Source of the DNA: Auricularia sp. M13 | Taxonomy: Eukaryota > Basidiomycota > Agaricomycetes > Auriculariales > Auriculariaceae | Reading direction: 5' to 3' | NCBI GenBank assembly: GCA_037042915.1 | Contig: CM073196.1 | Span: 1,426,001-1,490,000 of the forward strand | DNA: 64,000 nucleotides | Part shown: piece by piece, positions 1 to 10,403 of the stretch | Position numbering within the stretch: the first letter of the stretch is position 1 | Layout: every line of letters starts with the position of its first letter | Translations under genes and position numbers: made by a program | Notes under the pieces: generated by a model | What the model saw: the letters and a program-made list of their open reading frames with translations, nothing else | What the model was told of the DNA's origin: nothing | The model's database searches: none

Positions 1-300
1 GCGCAGCGCCCAGATCGAGTCCATACTCGTGCGCATGGCCCAGAGCGGGCAGCTGCGCGGGCGCGTCACCGAGGAGGGGCTTATTGGACTGCTCGAACAG
101 GTGCATATATTCATATTTGCGATATATTCGAGTGTTAATATTGTCCAATTGTAGGCCGAGGAGGCGCAGAAGAAGGCTGCGCCTGCGAAAACAATCTCTG
201 TGAGTCTGGTCGAGCTTAATTGCATTATAGGCCCGTGTTCAATTCGGTTCAGTACCAACGACGGCGGGATTTCGACGATGACGACGAGTTTGATATCTGA
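1..300 (+). CDS. PDCD5-family protein, C-terminal part (gene enters from the left)
   Basis: This is the 3' end of a gene that begins outside the window. Exons at 1-100, 155-199 and 253-300 join in frame and end at TGA 298-300; the two introns are 54 and 53 nt. The translation gives a helical stretch with QIESILVRMAQSGQLRG, then a GLIGLLEQ segment, and an acidic tail RRRDFDDDEFDI. The order is that of PDCD5/TFAR19: a DNA-binding three-helix bundle closed by a basic-then-acidic tail (animal members end in a similar RRR...D/E stretch). PDCD5 proteins are small nuclear and cytosolic proteins tied to chaperonin function and apoptosis in animals; the fungal role is poorly defined. The N-terminal half cannot be seen. 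Confidence 0.8.
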
Positions 301-553
301 TTCTGAGACTCGGAGTCGGGGGCTGCAGACTGTGTCCAGTGTACATTTGGGTTGGCAATCTAACTACATTGATGAGACGCGATTCCGACGCTAGCCCGCA
401 ATCCTGCGCGACAGTCGCGTCTAGGGATAGGTAATAAGGCAGACAAGAGCGTGGGCTGGAGGCTATCAAGAGGCGGGTCCTCGGGGCGTTGAGAGTGGAG
501 ATCGGAGGTTGAAACGCTCCGCTCTTGCCTTTTGCTCTTTTTGTTGCAGCCCG

Positions 554-3500
554 ATGTCGTCGAGACCCGCGCAGCTGCCGCAGTCGACCACCGTGTCCGT
601 GCACTCCAAGTCCCACGTCCTCGCCGGCGTCCAGGACGCGTACTGGAGCGACGACGAGAATGTGAGTCGCCGCCCAGCCCCAGCGTCCGCCAGCCAGCCT
701 GACGCCGCCGCCGACAGGAGGACACCGAGTGCCCGCTCTGCATGGAGCAGATGGACGCCTCCGACCTGGGCTTCAAGCCGTGTCCGTGCGGCTACCAGGT
801 CCGTACCCCGCCCCGCCGCCGCCGCCGCCGCCGCCGCCGCCCCGCCCAGCGCTGGCCCAACTGACACCCCGAGCCAGATCTGCGGCTTCTGCTGGCACCA
901 CATCAAGCAGAACCTCAATGGCCGCTGCCCCGCCTGCCGCCGCGAGTACTCGGACGACGCTGTCGAGTACACCAAGATGCCCGCGGACGAGTGCGTGGCC
1001 ATCGCCCTCGTTTCTTTGTCAGAATCCTCACCCAGTGCGCAGGCTCAAGCGCCTCAACCAGCAAAAGAAGGCAAAGGAGCGCGAGCGCAAGGAAATCGAG
1101 CAGCTCGGACGGAAGCATCTGCTCAATGTGCGCATTGTTCAGCGGAATCAAGTTTACGTCGTCGGTCTGGGACCGCGGCTCGCCAAGGAGGAGGTAAGCA
1201 CTCGCAGGCGCTGCTCTGCGCCCCGGCCGACACATCTTGCACCGCAGTTTATACCGTCGTTACGCTCCAACGAGTACTTCGGGCAGTACGGCAAGATTTC
1301 AAAGATATTGCTCGTCAAGCGCAATCAGCCTGGCTCGCGCCAGCCCGTCGTCGGACTCTACGTCACCTACCATCGTCGCGAGGATGCCGCCCGCGCCATT
1401 GCGGCGGTGGACGGTACGCCCTCGCCAGGTGGCGGCGGGGAGATTATGCGCGCGAGCCACGGCACGACCAAGTACTGCATGAGCTTTCTGCGCAACGTCA
1501 ATTGTTCCCAGCCCGGATGCCTAGATTTACACGACTGGGGCGATGAGCGGGATTGTTTCACCAAGGAGGACCTGTCCACGCTGTGCGTTGCCCTGACCCA
1601 TCGGCTGCTGAGGAGCTGCCGTCGCTAACGGTGTCTCACAGCAAGCATACGATTAAGGATAGCGAATTGGGCAAGGCGAACGGCAAGCGGGATGATGGTG
1701 CGTGACAGTCGCGCCGCATCAGTCAGCCTGGCACAGGCGTGTCTAACACGCTGTCCGCCCCTTTAGGCTCCGCATTACCCCGGACGGCGGCATGGGCGCA
1801 GAAAGGCGCGGCCGGCTCGCAGGCACAAGCGCCCGGGTTGCCGCCGCCGATGCCCCGCCAGCGGCAGGGCCGCGAGCGCGGCGGCGAGTCTCAGCGCTCG
1901 CGGAACAACCAGGCAAGCGCGGGTGCCACTGCGCGCCCATCTGGAACGGACGGCGCGCGGACGAGGACTACGCAATCGCGCGCAGCCGCGGCGCACAAGG
2001 CGTCTATTTCGACTTCGGCAGCCTCGCAAGCGTCGTCGTCTTCGCGGCCCAATACACCCGCGCTCCCGGCGCCTCCGCCTGCACGTGGAGAGCGCGAGCG
2101 CGACCCTGCGCCGCCGGTGCCACCCGTCACGCCGCCCCCGCCGATCCGCTCGCCCACTTCGTCTGTTGCACAAGAGTCCGAGGCTGGCTCTTCCGTGCCT
2201 GATATGCCACCCGCGCTGGCTGCGCCACCAGGTCTGCCGATGCCTCAGCAGCAGCCGGCCCAGCAGCAACAGCCAGAGCAGGAGCAGCAGCAGCAGCAAC
2301 AACAAATGCAGCAGCAACAACAGCAAGCGCGCGGCCAGTATCAGCTTTCCACACAGGCACAGGCGCTGGTCGACGACGTGCGCGCGCGTCGCGAGAATGC
2401 GCAGACGAACGGCATCGCAGCTTCCGTGCAGAGTCCGTTCCCGGATTTCGACCGCCTTCTTTCGACGCTGGGCGAGGAGACCATCGGGTTCAGCTTGGAC
2501 CAGAAACTTGCGGGCCGCATGGGCGCCGATGTAGATCTTGAGAGGGAGCTGGCGTCTGGGGGCAGTTTCGACCCATTCAGCGTGCAGCCCCAGCAGAAGG
2601 GTGGATTCTTCGCCCCGCCTGGCTTGTCGAGTCCTCCGGGGCTGTCGCAGCCGGACTTCTCGTCGTCGTTGGATTCCACGCCGTCCAAGCCTAGCTATAC
2701 GGGCAGCTTCAATCCGTTCGCGGCCGATTTGACGGAGTCGCCGAAGCGCCTTGCGGACGATGGCTACCGCTCCGTGTCGCGCTTCAACTTTGCGCGCCGT
2801 CCTGCTGGAAGCGCGACGTCGTCGCCGTATATGGGCATCGGAAGTCTTGCTGGCTCGGTTGTCGGAGACAGTGATGGACGGAGCTCGCGGTTGAGCTCGT
2901 TGCAGCAGATGCAGAGCCCGGTTGTGGAGCAGCAGCACGGGTCATTGCCGCCGTGGGCCCAGCACCAGAATCAGTCGCTGGCCCAGCATCATCACCAGCA
3001 GCACCAGCAGCAGCATCATTACCAGCAGGCGCACCACCCGCAACAGGTGCACCACCAGCAACAGCAGCAGCAACATCATCTGCAGCAGCTCCAGCAGCAG
3101 ATGCGGTTGCCTCCGGGGATGCCGCTTCCGACGCACCTGCTCCAGCAACAGCAGCAGCAGTTCTTGCAGCAGCAACAGCAGCAGCAACATCAGCAGCAGC
3201 AACAGGAACAACAACAGCGCTTTGGGTTCCAGCCGTTCGACGACTACCGAACTCAAGCGGCACAAGCGCAGGTTCCCTCCGGTATGGTATACAGGGTCCC
3301 TCTGCTCGCGAAGGCCGGCCGTCGCTGACGTCTGGTGCGCTTCCACGCGTTTTTCTTTTTTGATCTGTCTTTAGGGGTTTCACCAGCAGATGCGTATGCC
3401 CGCGGCGGTGCCCAACTACAGCCACGTGCAGAGCCGCCGTTGAACTACTCGTCGCGTTTCCCGGCGCCGCCCCATCGCCCGTCTGAAGTTTCCCATTCTC

Positions 3501-5767
3501 ATTCCCTGTCCCAACCCCATCCTCAAGCGCTCGCTCAATCCCAGTCTCACTCTCATGCTCATTCTCAATCCCAGTCCCAGTCCCATCCTCATTCTCATGT
3601 CCCCCATCCGCTATCAGTACACATGCAACCGCAACCGCAACCGCTACCGCCTCTCTCTGTGTCTACGCCCGTCTCCCAGTACCGCCCCAACCATCGTAAT
3701 TCCGTTTCGTCGCTTTCGATCGCTTCCAACCACACGTCCACGACGCCCGGCAGTCTTGCTTCCTCGCTTCCGATACACGACGAGTCGTTCCCGCCGCTGC
3801 AGCATCAGCATCAGTTCTTCGCCCCTGCCGCCGTTCAGGCTCCTCCTCCCGCTCGGCTGCCCGTTCAACAACCCCAACCGCAGACTCCGTCTGTCCGCTC
3901 GTCCGTCGCTGCCGTCGTTGCCCAGTCGCCCATTGGTGCGCAGCGACAGCAGCAGCAGCCGAGACGCCCGTCCGTTTCGCATACCCGCCAGAGCACGCTG
4001 TCTAGCTCGTTCATCGGCTCGGCTGGGTCTGTACCTGAGTCGCCTGCCGTTGCACCTCGTGAGTGTCATTTTATTCAAAGCGTTCTTGGGCATGGATTTT
4101 GACCCGTGTACGATGCAGATGTCGTCGCCCGTCCGCCTCAGGCGCTTGCTCCTCCGCCTGCGCCTGCTCCGCCAGTTCCTGCGCCTGTATCTGCTCCTCC
4201 TGCTCCCGAACCCGTCGCCGCTTCCGCTGTCGCCCCTCCTCCACCCGCCGCCGCACCTCCTCCTGAGCCGGCTACGCCTGTCCTTTCGGCAAGCGAGTTC
4301 CCCGCGCTGCCGGTCTCTGCTCCTGTCGAGGCGCGGCCGCTTCCTGCGTTCATTGCTACACCGTCCACGCCGAAGCTCGCGACGCCGACGCCCAAGACGC
4401 GCAAGGAAAAGAGGAAGGAGGAGAAAGAGAAGAAGGACAAGGAGAAAGAGAAGGTCAAAGACAAAGATGTCGCTGTGACTCCTACTCCTTCCAAGACGGC
4501 GGCTAAAACCTCGGCGCCGGTTTTGACCATACCTTCGACGCCGGCGAAGGCTGTTGCGGCTACGCCTTCCAAGTCCACCAAGAAGGCGGAACCTTCTACT
4601 CCAGTGGCGGCCGAGTCCAAGAAGAAAGCTGCTGCTGCCACCGCCGCTCCTGCTCCTGCTGCTGCTGCTCGTTCTGAGTCCCCTCCCCCGGTCGTTGTCC
4701 CTGCGCCAGCAAAGCCTCAGCGCAAGGAGAAGGAAAAGGAGAAGGAGAAGGAGAAGGAGAAGCCTGCGCCAGTTCCCGCGCCTCCTGCGCCCGAGCCAGA
4801 AGCCCCGGCGCCGATGGTGTCGAAAATGCCTAAGAAGTTCAAGCCGGCGACCAAGGTCGTCAAGGTCCGCGAGGAGACCGCCGAGCCCGAAGACGGCGTC
4901 GAAAGCCAGCCGGCGCCAGACCGTCCGACACCTACGACGGACGACGACATGAGCGCGTTCCTGCGCGGCATCCCTGGGTATAGCGTCAAGCGCGCGACAC
5001 TCGCTGAGCTCCTGCGGTCTCTGCAAGATCGCGAAATCGAGCTCCGCGCATTCTCGTTCTTCAGCCCGTCGACGTTGACGAGCAAGTCGCAAACGCCATT
5101 AAGATACGGTCCCTTGGTGCATGCGCTCTCTGCCTTGTCCGTGGGCGGAGGATCGTTCGCCAACACGCTTCCCTCTGGATCTATTGACACCGCCGTCAGC
5201 TCGTTCCAGCAACTCCTCGAGACGCTCACGCAGACGATTTCGGATCTGTTGCGTTTGCTGCCGCGGACGACGTGGGACGATAGCTCGTCGTTCGACGGCG
5301 TGCTGCGCGACATGCTCAAGGGCGACGACTTCTTGGACGAGAACGGCGAGGGGCGTGGCACGCCTGCGCCGCCGGCCAGCGAGGCGCAGGAGGGCCGCGA
5401 GGACGAGGTGACCGTGCTGACGCAGGCGCTGGAGAAGCGCGCGCGGTGGATGGAGGTGCAGCTCGCCAAGCTGGAGGAACTGCACCGCGACATCAATACC
5501 GCGGCTGCGCGCGCTGTGCTCTCGCTGAACGACGCCGGCTGGGATCGCATTGCGCCGGACGAGGGCCGGTATGACCACCGGCCGGACCTCTTCCTGCCGC
5601 ACCAGACCAAGACCCTACGGCGGTACGACGAGCTGACCGCGGCCGCTTCGCGGTGGACTATCCCGGAGCTGGAGGCCAAGTTGGCGGAAGAAAAGCGGAG
5701 GGAGGCGCTCGCGGAGGCGTCGCTCAAGGCACTCATGAACGTGAATACGCAGCTGCTGCAGAACTGA
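554..5767 (+). CDS. NOT4: NOT4-type RING/RRM ubiquitin ligase of the CCR4-NOT complex, very large form
   Basis: Nine exons (554-661, 718-798, 878-990, 1043-1193, 1248-1582, 1642-1697, 1767-3281, 3375-4058, 4119-5767) join in frame to about 1,563 residues. The first domain is a C4C4 RING with CPLCMEQMD, PCPCGYQ, CGFCWHHI and CPACRREY. A basic coiled-coil linker (RLKRLNQQKKAKERERKE) follows, then an RRM beginning NQVYVVGLGPRLAKEE with FGQYGKISKI, then a CCCH-like segment (CSQPGCLDLHDWGDERDC). This is the NOT4/CNOT4 order. The rest is a long low-complexity tail (poly-Gln/His at 2245-2330 and 2950-3220, Ser-His-Gln repeats at 3480-3610, Lys/Glu-rich at 4390-4760) closed by a folded-looking C-terminal block of about 280 residues with helices and a coiled coil. 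Yeast and human NOT4 are about 575-715 residues, so this is more than twice as long. An ATG inside a possible upstream exon cannot be excluded. Confidence 0.9.
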
Positions 5768-6116
5768 ATGAATGGACGGCTTCCTTTTTTCGCTTGCTAA
5801 TCTCTGTTCCTCGTTGTCTACCCCTTCCCCCGTTTGTTACGAACTCTGCCTTTTTCGCGCCTCTGCATCAACTCCCATGCTCTCTTCTACGATCAGCCTT
5901 GTACTACACATCCCTTGAATATTAGCATTGGTCGACTGTGCTCTTCGTCGACGTGGCACCGGAAGGCTGAGGCAATGTCTAGACTCCATCTTCAAAGCTA
6001 GTAGCTGCGCAGATACAAGTAATCTATCGAATCAAAGCTGCAAACCGGAAAGCTAGCTGATGATGCATAAAGTAAGATGCGGAATTGATACAATAGGGGG
6101 TGTCACATTAGTCGCA
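5768..6116. other. Intergenic spacer, 3' side of NOT4
   Basis: Pyrimidine-rich 3' UTR-like sequence followed by unremarkable DNA up to the LINE insertion site. I see no open reading frame with coding character and no RNA gene. Confidence 0.5.
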
Positions 6117-6131
6117 ACATGTATATCTGGT
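6117..6131. repeat. Target-site duplication, left copy
   Basis: The 15-base sequence ACATGTATATCTGGT is repeated exactly at 7126-7140, directly after a poly-A run. The two copies bracket the LINE fragment and mark its insertion by target-primed reverse transcription. Confidence 0.92.
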
Positions 6132-7125
6132 TACGCAGAGGAAGGCTAATACAGCGATCCGATTCTCCAAACAACGATTTGCCCCCGGTCGGACCGTAAC
6201 GGAACGGAATATTTGCATGATCAAGGATTGCTTCCGAGAACAGAACAAGGTCGTTCCCTCGACGAAACAGATCTGGTTGGGACTCAAGGACCAGTCGATC
6301 TCGAGGCAGGCTCGAAATTTCATTTGGAAAGGTATTCACGGTGCGCATAAAACTGGAGACTACTTCAAGAAGATGCCAGACCCTTGGAAGTCCATGGCGA
6401 CGTGCCCCTCGTGCAACGTCGAAGAAACTATGTCACACATCCTACTTGAATGCCCAGACTCTGCTCAAGAACAAATCTGGGAGCTCCTTATTAGCTTCCT
6501 TGAAGACAAACTGATCACAGCTACCATTAACTTGGGAATAATTTGGGGCTGTTCTAACTTCCGCGTCCAAAATCAGTGGGGACGACGAGATGTATCTAGT
6601 GAAAGAGCCTTCAAAATCATGGTGTCAGAGTCTGCCTTCCTGGCATGGAAAATACGATGTGAGAAGAGACTAGATCATGCGGATGACCCTAACTGGCGTA
6701 TGAGCAGCGAGGAGGTGTCTGCGCGGTGGAACAAAATCCTGAATACCAGGATTAGGCATGATTTCGCTATGACGAATAAATACCGATATGGAAACCGGTC
6801 TCTCCCCATGGAGTTAGTCTTTACTACCTGGCAAAATCTTCAGAAACCAGTTGATTTTGTAAACACATCATACAATAATCCCGGAGTTTTAGTGGGTACG
6901 GGAACCTTTTCACAATGCCGAGGCATCGGATAATTGTATGTTCCAAGCCCCACACTGCCCCACAAGGGCGTGCTAACGGCCATTTCTCCGGGAGGAGACG
7001 TCCCATTCGAGTGTGAGATTCGCTCAATCTAGCTCCTGAGTCATCGGGATACGGCGGTAACTGGGCCACTATGTGGTTATGGACCGCCTGACGCTCCACA
7101 AAAAAAAAAAAAAAAAAAAAAAAAA
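6132..7125 (+). mobile_element. 5'-truncated non-LTR retrotransposon (LINE) with poly-A tail
   Basis: A 994-bp insertion bounded by 15-bp target-site duplications. It begins inside the 3' part of the LINE reading frame, carries the stop codon and 3' UTR, and ends in about 26 A residues (7100-7125). Its 3' UTR shares blocks with the minus-strand LINE at 53.66-56.64 kb: CCAAGCCCCACACTGCC, TTTCTCCGGGAGGAG and CTGACGCTCCAC. The two therefore belong to one family. The coding part, however, is only distantly similar to that copy and more AT-rich, so it comes from another lineage. Severe 5' truncation is typical of LINE integration; the copy cannot move on its own. Confidence 0.93.
6133..6933 (+). 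pseudogene. LINE ORF2 C-terminal fragment (zinc-knuckle/zf-RVT region)
   Basis: The frame is open from the truncation point through ATG 6217 to TAA 6931-6933. It contains the post-RNase H zinc-binding segment seen at the end of fungal LINE polyproteins: WKGIHGAHKTGDYFKKMP, then CPSCNVEETMSHILLECP (Cys-x2-Cys ... His ... Cys), a motif around NLGIIWGC, and the closing PGVLVGTG. The equivalent part of the 53.9-56.6 kb LINE has the same blocks (CPTCDVVESLEHILLECP, PGVLVGTG). There is no frameshift or internal stop, which suggests a fairly recent insertion. It lacks reverse transcriptase and RNase H, so it is a dead fragment despite the open frame. Confidence 0.88.
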
Positions 7126-7140
7126 ACATGTATATCTGGT
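7126..7140. repeat. Target-site duplication, right copy
   Basis: Exact match to 6117-6131, immediately after the LINE poly-A tail. The first A could belong to either the tail or the duplication. Confidence 0.92.
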
Positions 7141-7287
7141 ACTTATAATGATACTCAGGTTAACAAGATTACGAGGACATTGCTGCACGACCAAGCTGCT
7201 ATAGACCGATCGGGTCGTAACATTACTCAGTGATCCCGCAATGCTAACCATGTTGGCAATGCCAGTCTTACATTGTGCACGTAAAGA

Positions 7288-8541
7288 TTATACTCGCCGC
7301 CGCTTCGAAGCCTTGACATCGCGCTCGAACCGACTGCGCTTACGTTTCGAGGCACTGGCATCCTCATCGGCCAGGTTGCTCTCCTTGCGCGACATCGCAC
7401 GCTCGAGGAGGTCGCGCTTCTTCCCTCTCTGCCTCAGCTCCTCGTAGCCATCGCCCAAGGCCGCCGCCGCTGATGCTTTCTTCTTGCCGCGCCGGGGGTT
7501 CTTGAGCAAGTCGGCGAAATCATCTTCAAGCCCGCCACCGCGCCGCTTGCCAACGGCCTCGCCGCGGCCACCGAGCGCGATGTGCTCCTCGTCACGCTTG
7601 CGCCGTTTGTCATCGCGCTTGGCGAGCACGAGCCGCGTCATGTTGTCCTCCTCGAAGCGCGTCATGTGCTCGAGCTCACGCGCGCGCGCACTGTCGAACG
7701 TTGCCTTCGCGCCAATGCCCGTCGTCGACTCTTGCAGCGGCGCGGATTCGTCGATGCGTCCCAGTGCAGCAAGTGCTGCGGGCACCCGAGCACGTTTGGT
7801 CTTGTCTTTGTCCTTTCCGGACGACTCCAGATACGGCACTGGGGCGACCTTCGGCGGACGGTAGATGCCGCTGCGCTCGTGCGCATCGTCTTGTCCTGAC
7901 GCGTGGCCTTCGTCGTCGGACTGTGGGGCCATAAGAGTTGCAGGGTTCGGGCGGAAAGCAAGCGGGTCTACAGCAACGAATTCATGAGCACCTGGAGCAG
8001 CAAGCACAGAGAAATTTTCTCTACCATCGCCGATGTCTGCTCCAGCAGCGGTGTCTGCGTCCTGCTCAGCTAGTCGGACAAGCTTGTCGACTTGGTACTT
8101 CATCCTCGTCTCGAGAATTTTGATCTTGTCGAGCACGACCGAATTTTCGAGCAGCGTGTCGGCGACGTCGCCTGCGCTGTCTCCGCGTGCGCTACGCGTT
8201 GGCACAGAGAACCTGTCCGCAGGCGGTGTGCGCTGGTCCAAGGACTCGCCCAACAGGCGACGGCATGACAGCAGCGTCAGACCTTGCAGATGCGACAGCA
8301 TAAGCTGGTGCTTCAGCGACAGCAGCGAAATCCCGTCTTTCATGTCAAAATCGGAGGCGTTGACGCTATGAGGACGACAACATGAATACTGGAGGCCAGA
8401 CAGACGGAGTATGTACAGGACGCACGTCGACAGCAAAATTTTCACGCTCTCATGCGCAGCCGACATACTCTTGGTCATGTCCTCCAACGCCCCCAGCACG
8501 TCCTCAGCGTTGTTGTGCTCATCAACGTCCATTGCTGACAT
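7288..8541 (-). CDS. LCP5: Lcp5/neuroguidin-like Sas10/Utp3-family ribosome biogenesis protein
   Basis: Two exons on the minus strand (8541-8426 and 8365-7288) give about 397 residues; the 60-nt intron keeps the frame open when read through. The protein has the Sas10/Utp3 core near the N-terminus (DMKDGISLLSLKHQLMLSHL), a coiled stretch with LDKIKILETRMKYQVDKLVR, then IYRPPKVAPVPY followed by a strongly basic tail with LAKRDDKRRKRDEEH, GGGLEDDFADLL and a lysine/arginine-rich end. This is the architecture of yeast Lcp5 and animal neuroguidin, U3 snoRNP-associated factors of the small-subunit processome acting in early 18S rRNA maturation in the nucleolus. The start is the first of two nearby Met codons; an upstream in-frame Met would add a hydrophobic stretch that does not fit the family. 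Confidence 0.87.
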   Translation of the reverse strand: MSAMDVDEHNNAEDVLGALEDMTKSMSAAHESVKILLSTCVLYILRLSGLQYSCCRPHSVNASDFDMKDGISLLSLKHQLMLSHLQGLTLLSCRRLLGESLDQRTPPADRFSVPTRSARGDSAGDVADTLLENSVVLDKIKILETRMKYQVDKLVRLAEQDADTAAGADIGDGRENFSVLAAPGAHEFVAVDPLAFRPNPATLMAPQSDDEGHASGQDDAHERSGIYRPPKVAPVPYLESSGKDKDKTKRARVPAALAALGRIDESAPLQESTTGIGAKATFDSARARELEHMTRFEEDNMTRLVLAKRDDKRRKRDEEHIALGGRGEAVGKRRGGGLEDDFADLLKNPRRGKKKASAAAALGDGYEELRQRGKKRDLLERAMSRKESNLADEDASASKRKRSRFERDVKASKRRRV

Positions 8542-9292
8542 CGGACCTGGAGATAAAGTCAGTACGATGCTGGTAATCACGGAGGAAGGGGTTAATGAGA
8601 GGCTCAGTAAACCGTTTTCTAGGCGGCCCGCTCGTAAGCAGTTAGTGCATGACATCAAAGGACTCAGAGCCCAGTGCGTTTCATCGTAGCCAGGGAAAGA
8701 ACGGTCGGACGGGCGCACTCACCGAGAGAAAATTTTGAAGGAAGAGAAGCAAATCGCTGAGCTTGAATTCGCTCAACTCGTCTTCAACTCCTCGCGTCGA
8801 GCGCTTGAATTCAGAACTGATTCTAGGGATCTGTAACCTCTGCTAGCTCTCGCAGCCCGCACACGCTATGATCAGGAATGACCGATTATGAATGGTTCGA
8901 CCTGCAGTCATGCCCGAGTGGTTCCCGGTGGTCGCCGTCGGTTTCCACTTCTTGCTTTCCTAGAGGTTCAGCATGACCTCGACCTTATCTCGCGATCAAC
9001 TTAAAAGACATAAGCCGGCGTAGCCTGTGTCCCTGTATGCTTTGCTTCCTGCGGATCCTCCCTTGTATAGCTTCGGTGCAACTCCCGGCCAATTGTTGTG
9101 CAACTGCATGACCAGTCTCGACATCGACATGCTATCGAGCCTAGAAACCGGCCGTAATCAACCACTCGAGTGACCACGGCGCCCACACCACGTTGCTTAT
9201 TGTGCCCGCCGTTTCTTGCGCTATATAATGCACTGGGAAGCCACAGGGACAAGAGCCATAGGGCCCACAACGCGCACGCACAACACCACCGG
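8542..9292. other. Intergenic region between divergent genes
   Basis: About 750 bp between the divergent LCP5-like gene and the small gene at 9351. I see no coding frame with family features. A second TATA-like element (CTATATAATG) lies near 9221-9230. Confidence 0.5.
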
Positions 9293-9302
9293 GCATATAT
9301 AA
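9293..9302 (+). promoter_or_regulatory. TATA box upstream of the small Pro/Gln-rich gene
   Basis: The sequence GCATATATAAGTA lies about 50 bp before the ATG at 9351, a usual TATA-to-start spacing for a short-leader fungal gene. It is followed by an A/C-rich leader ending in CTACCATG. Confidence 0.6.
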
Positions 9303-9350
9303 GTATCCAGTACCGCTGCACTAACACAATCATACACCCTCAGTCCTACC

Positions 9351-10149
9351 ATGCCCACCTACGATTTGTATGGGCGGCCGCGACCCAAGAAACAAGTGCG
9401 TTTCGCCCCGGGTACCGTGTCGCCGCCGCCAGGGCCGCCCAGGCGGCTGCGTCGCTCTCGGAGCTCCGAAACCGGTGCGCGTCGTTGTTTCTGCTGTTGG
9501 ATTTCAATTGATCATGTTGTACAGAAAAGATGAAAGAGCCGACGGCGCCTGCCCACAAGGATACACAACCGTACGCTGCGCCGTCGTCTCGCGACCTGCA
9601 CCCGAACTACAACGTCCGCCCGGAATACTTGTTTCCACAGCATGACCCACCCGTATGTCATATGCGATCTGCGTCCCATCGTCGAGGAAATGAGATTCAT
9701 CGTCTTTAGCCGTCACCTCCTCCCTCTCCTCCACGCTACGTTGAACGTCTGGCCTCCGTTGAACACAACATGGATCAACCTCGTGCACCGCATGTGCCCA
9801 CCTGGGACCCTCATCCTGCATTTATACCTGAGTATTATTATCCCAACGTGCGCTGCCTGCTATTTGTCGAAAGCCAGATACTAACTTTCATGAGCAGCAG
9901 CAGCCCGTCTATCATTACTATCCTGCGTACGATCCTATGATGACATTCCCTCCTCCACCTCCACAACAACAACCGTCTGTTCAGAGGCAGTGGTCGAGAG
10001 CTGGCGCGCTCGCCGAGGCCGCCGCTTCGTTCGCATGCGCAGCAGCGCTCATATCGGCTGTTCAAGAACCCAGAATCCCGCCTCCAGTTTACGATACGTT
10101 GCGCTTTGCTGGCCAACAACTGCGCTATGCAGCGACTACCTGCCGCTAA
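9351..10149 (+). CDS. Uncharacterised small Pro/Gln-rich protein
   Basis: I do not recognise this gene. Four exons (9351-9474, 9525-9652, 9710-9847, about 9895-10149) join in frame to about 214 residues. All three introns have fungal donors and acceptors and are about 47-57 nt. The protein starts MPTYDLYGRPRPKKQVRFAP, continues with proline-rich and tyrosine-rich stretches (RPEYLFPQHDPP, FIPEYYYP, YHYYPAYDPMMTFPPPPPQQ) and ends in an alanine-rich helix (ALAEAAASFACAAALI) and a short polar tail. There is no signal peptide and no clear domain. The composition suggests a disordered cytosolic or nuclear protein. Gene reality is supported by the TATA box and by consistent splicing; the exact acceptor of the last intron is ambiguous (CAG repeats). 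Confidence 0.6.
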
Positions 10150-10403
10150 GTATGCTTACTGTGACGACAGCTACGACTTTTGTATCACTAGCAACTTCGT
10201 TCCTGTTCCTCTGCCTTAGAATTAGAGTTTATTCCCACGAGTGTGTGGGTACGTGTGGTCGTGAGGTTGTGGGAGCATGTGTGCGTGTGTGTGTGGCGGA
10301 TATTAGGCTTCGCACCGGAGAAGGGCATGGGCAGCGGACCGGGTGGCAGTGAGCCTCCAATGCCCCTTGGCCGGGTGCGCGCATACACAAGTGTAGCGCC
10401 GCG

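Noticed and set aside
1775-2938. 387-residue minus-strand frame opposite NOT4
   Set aside because: Antisense shadow of the Gln/Pro-rich NOT4 exon; Arg/Leu/Ala-rich composition and no splice or domain support.
2245-3220. CAG-type microsatellites as independent repeats
   Set aside because: They lie in frame within NOT4 and code for poly-Gln/His tracts.
3644-5092. 482-residue minus-strand frame opposite NOT4
   Set aside because: Arg-rich shadow of low-complexity Pro/Ala/Lys coding sequence.
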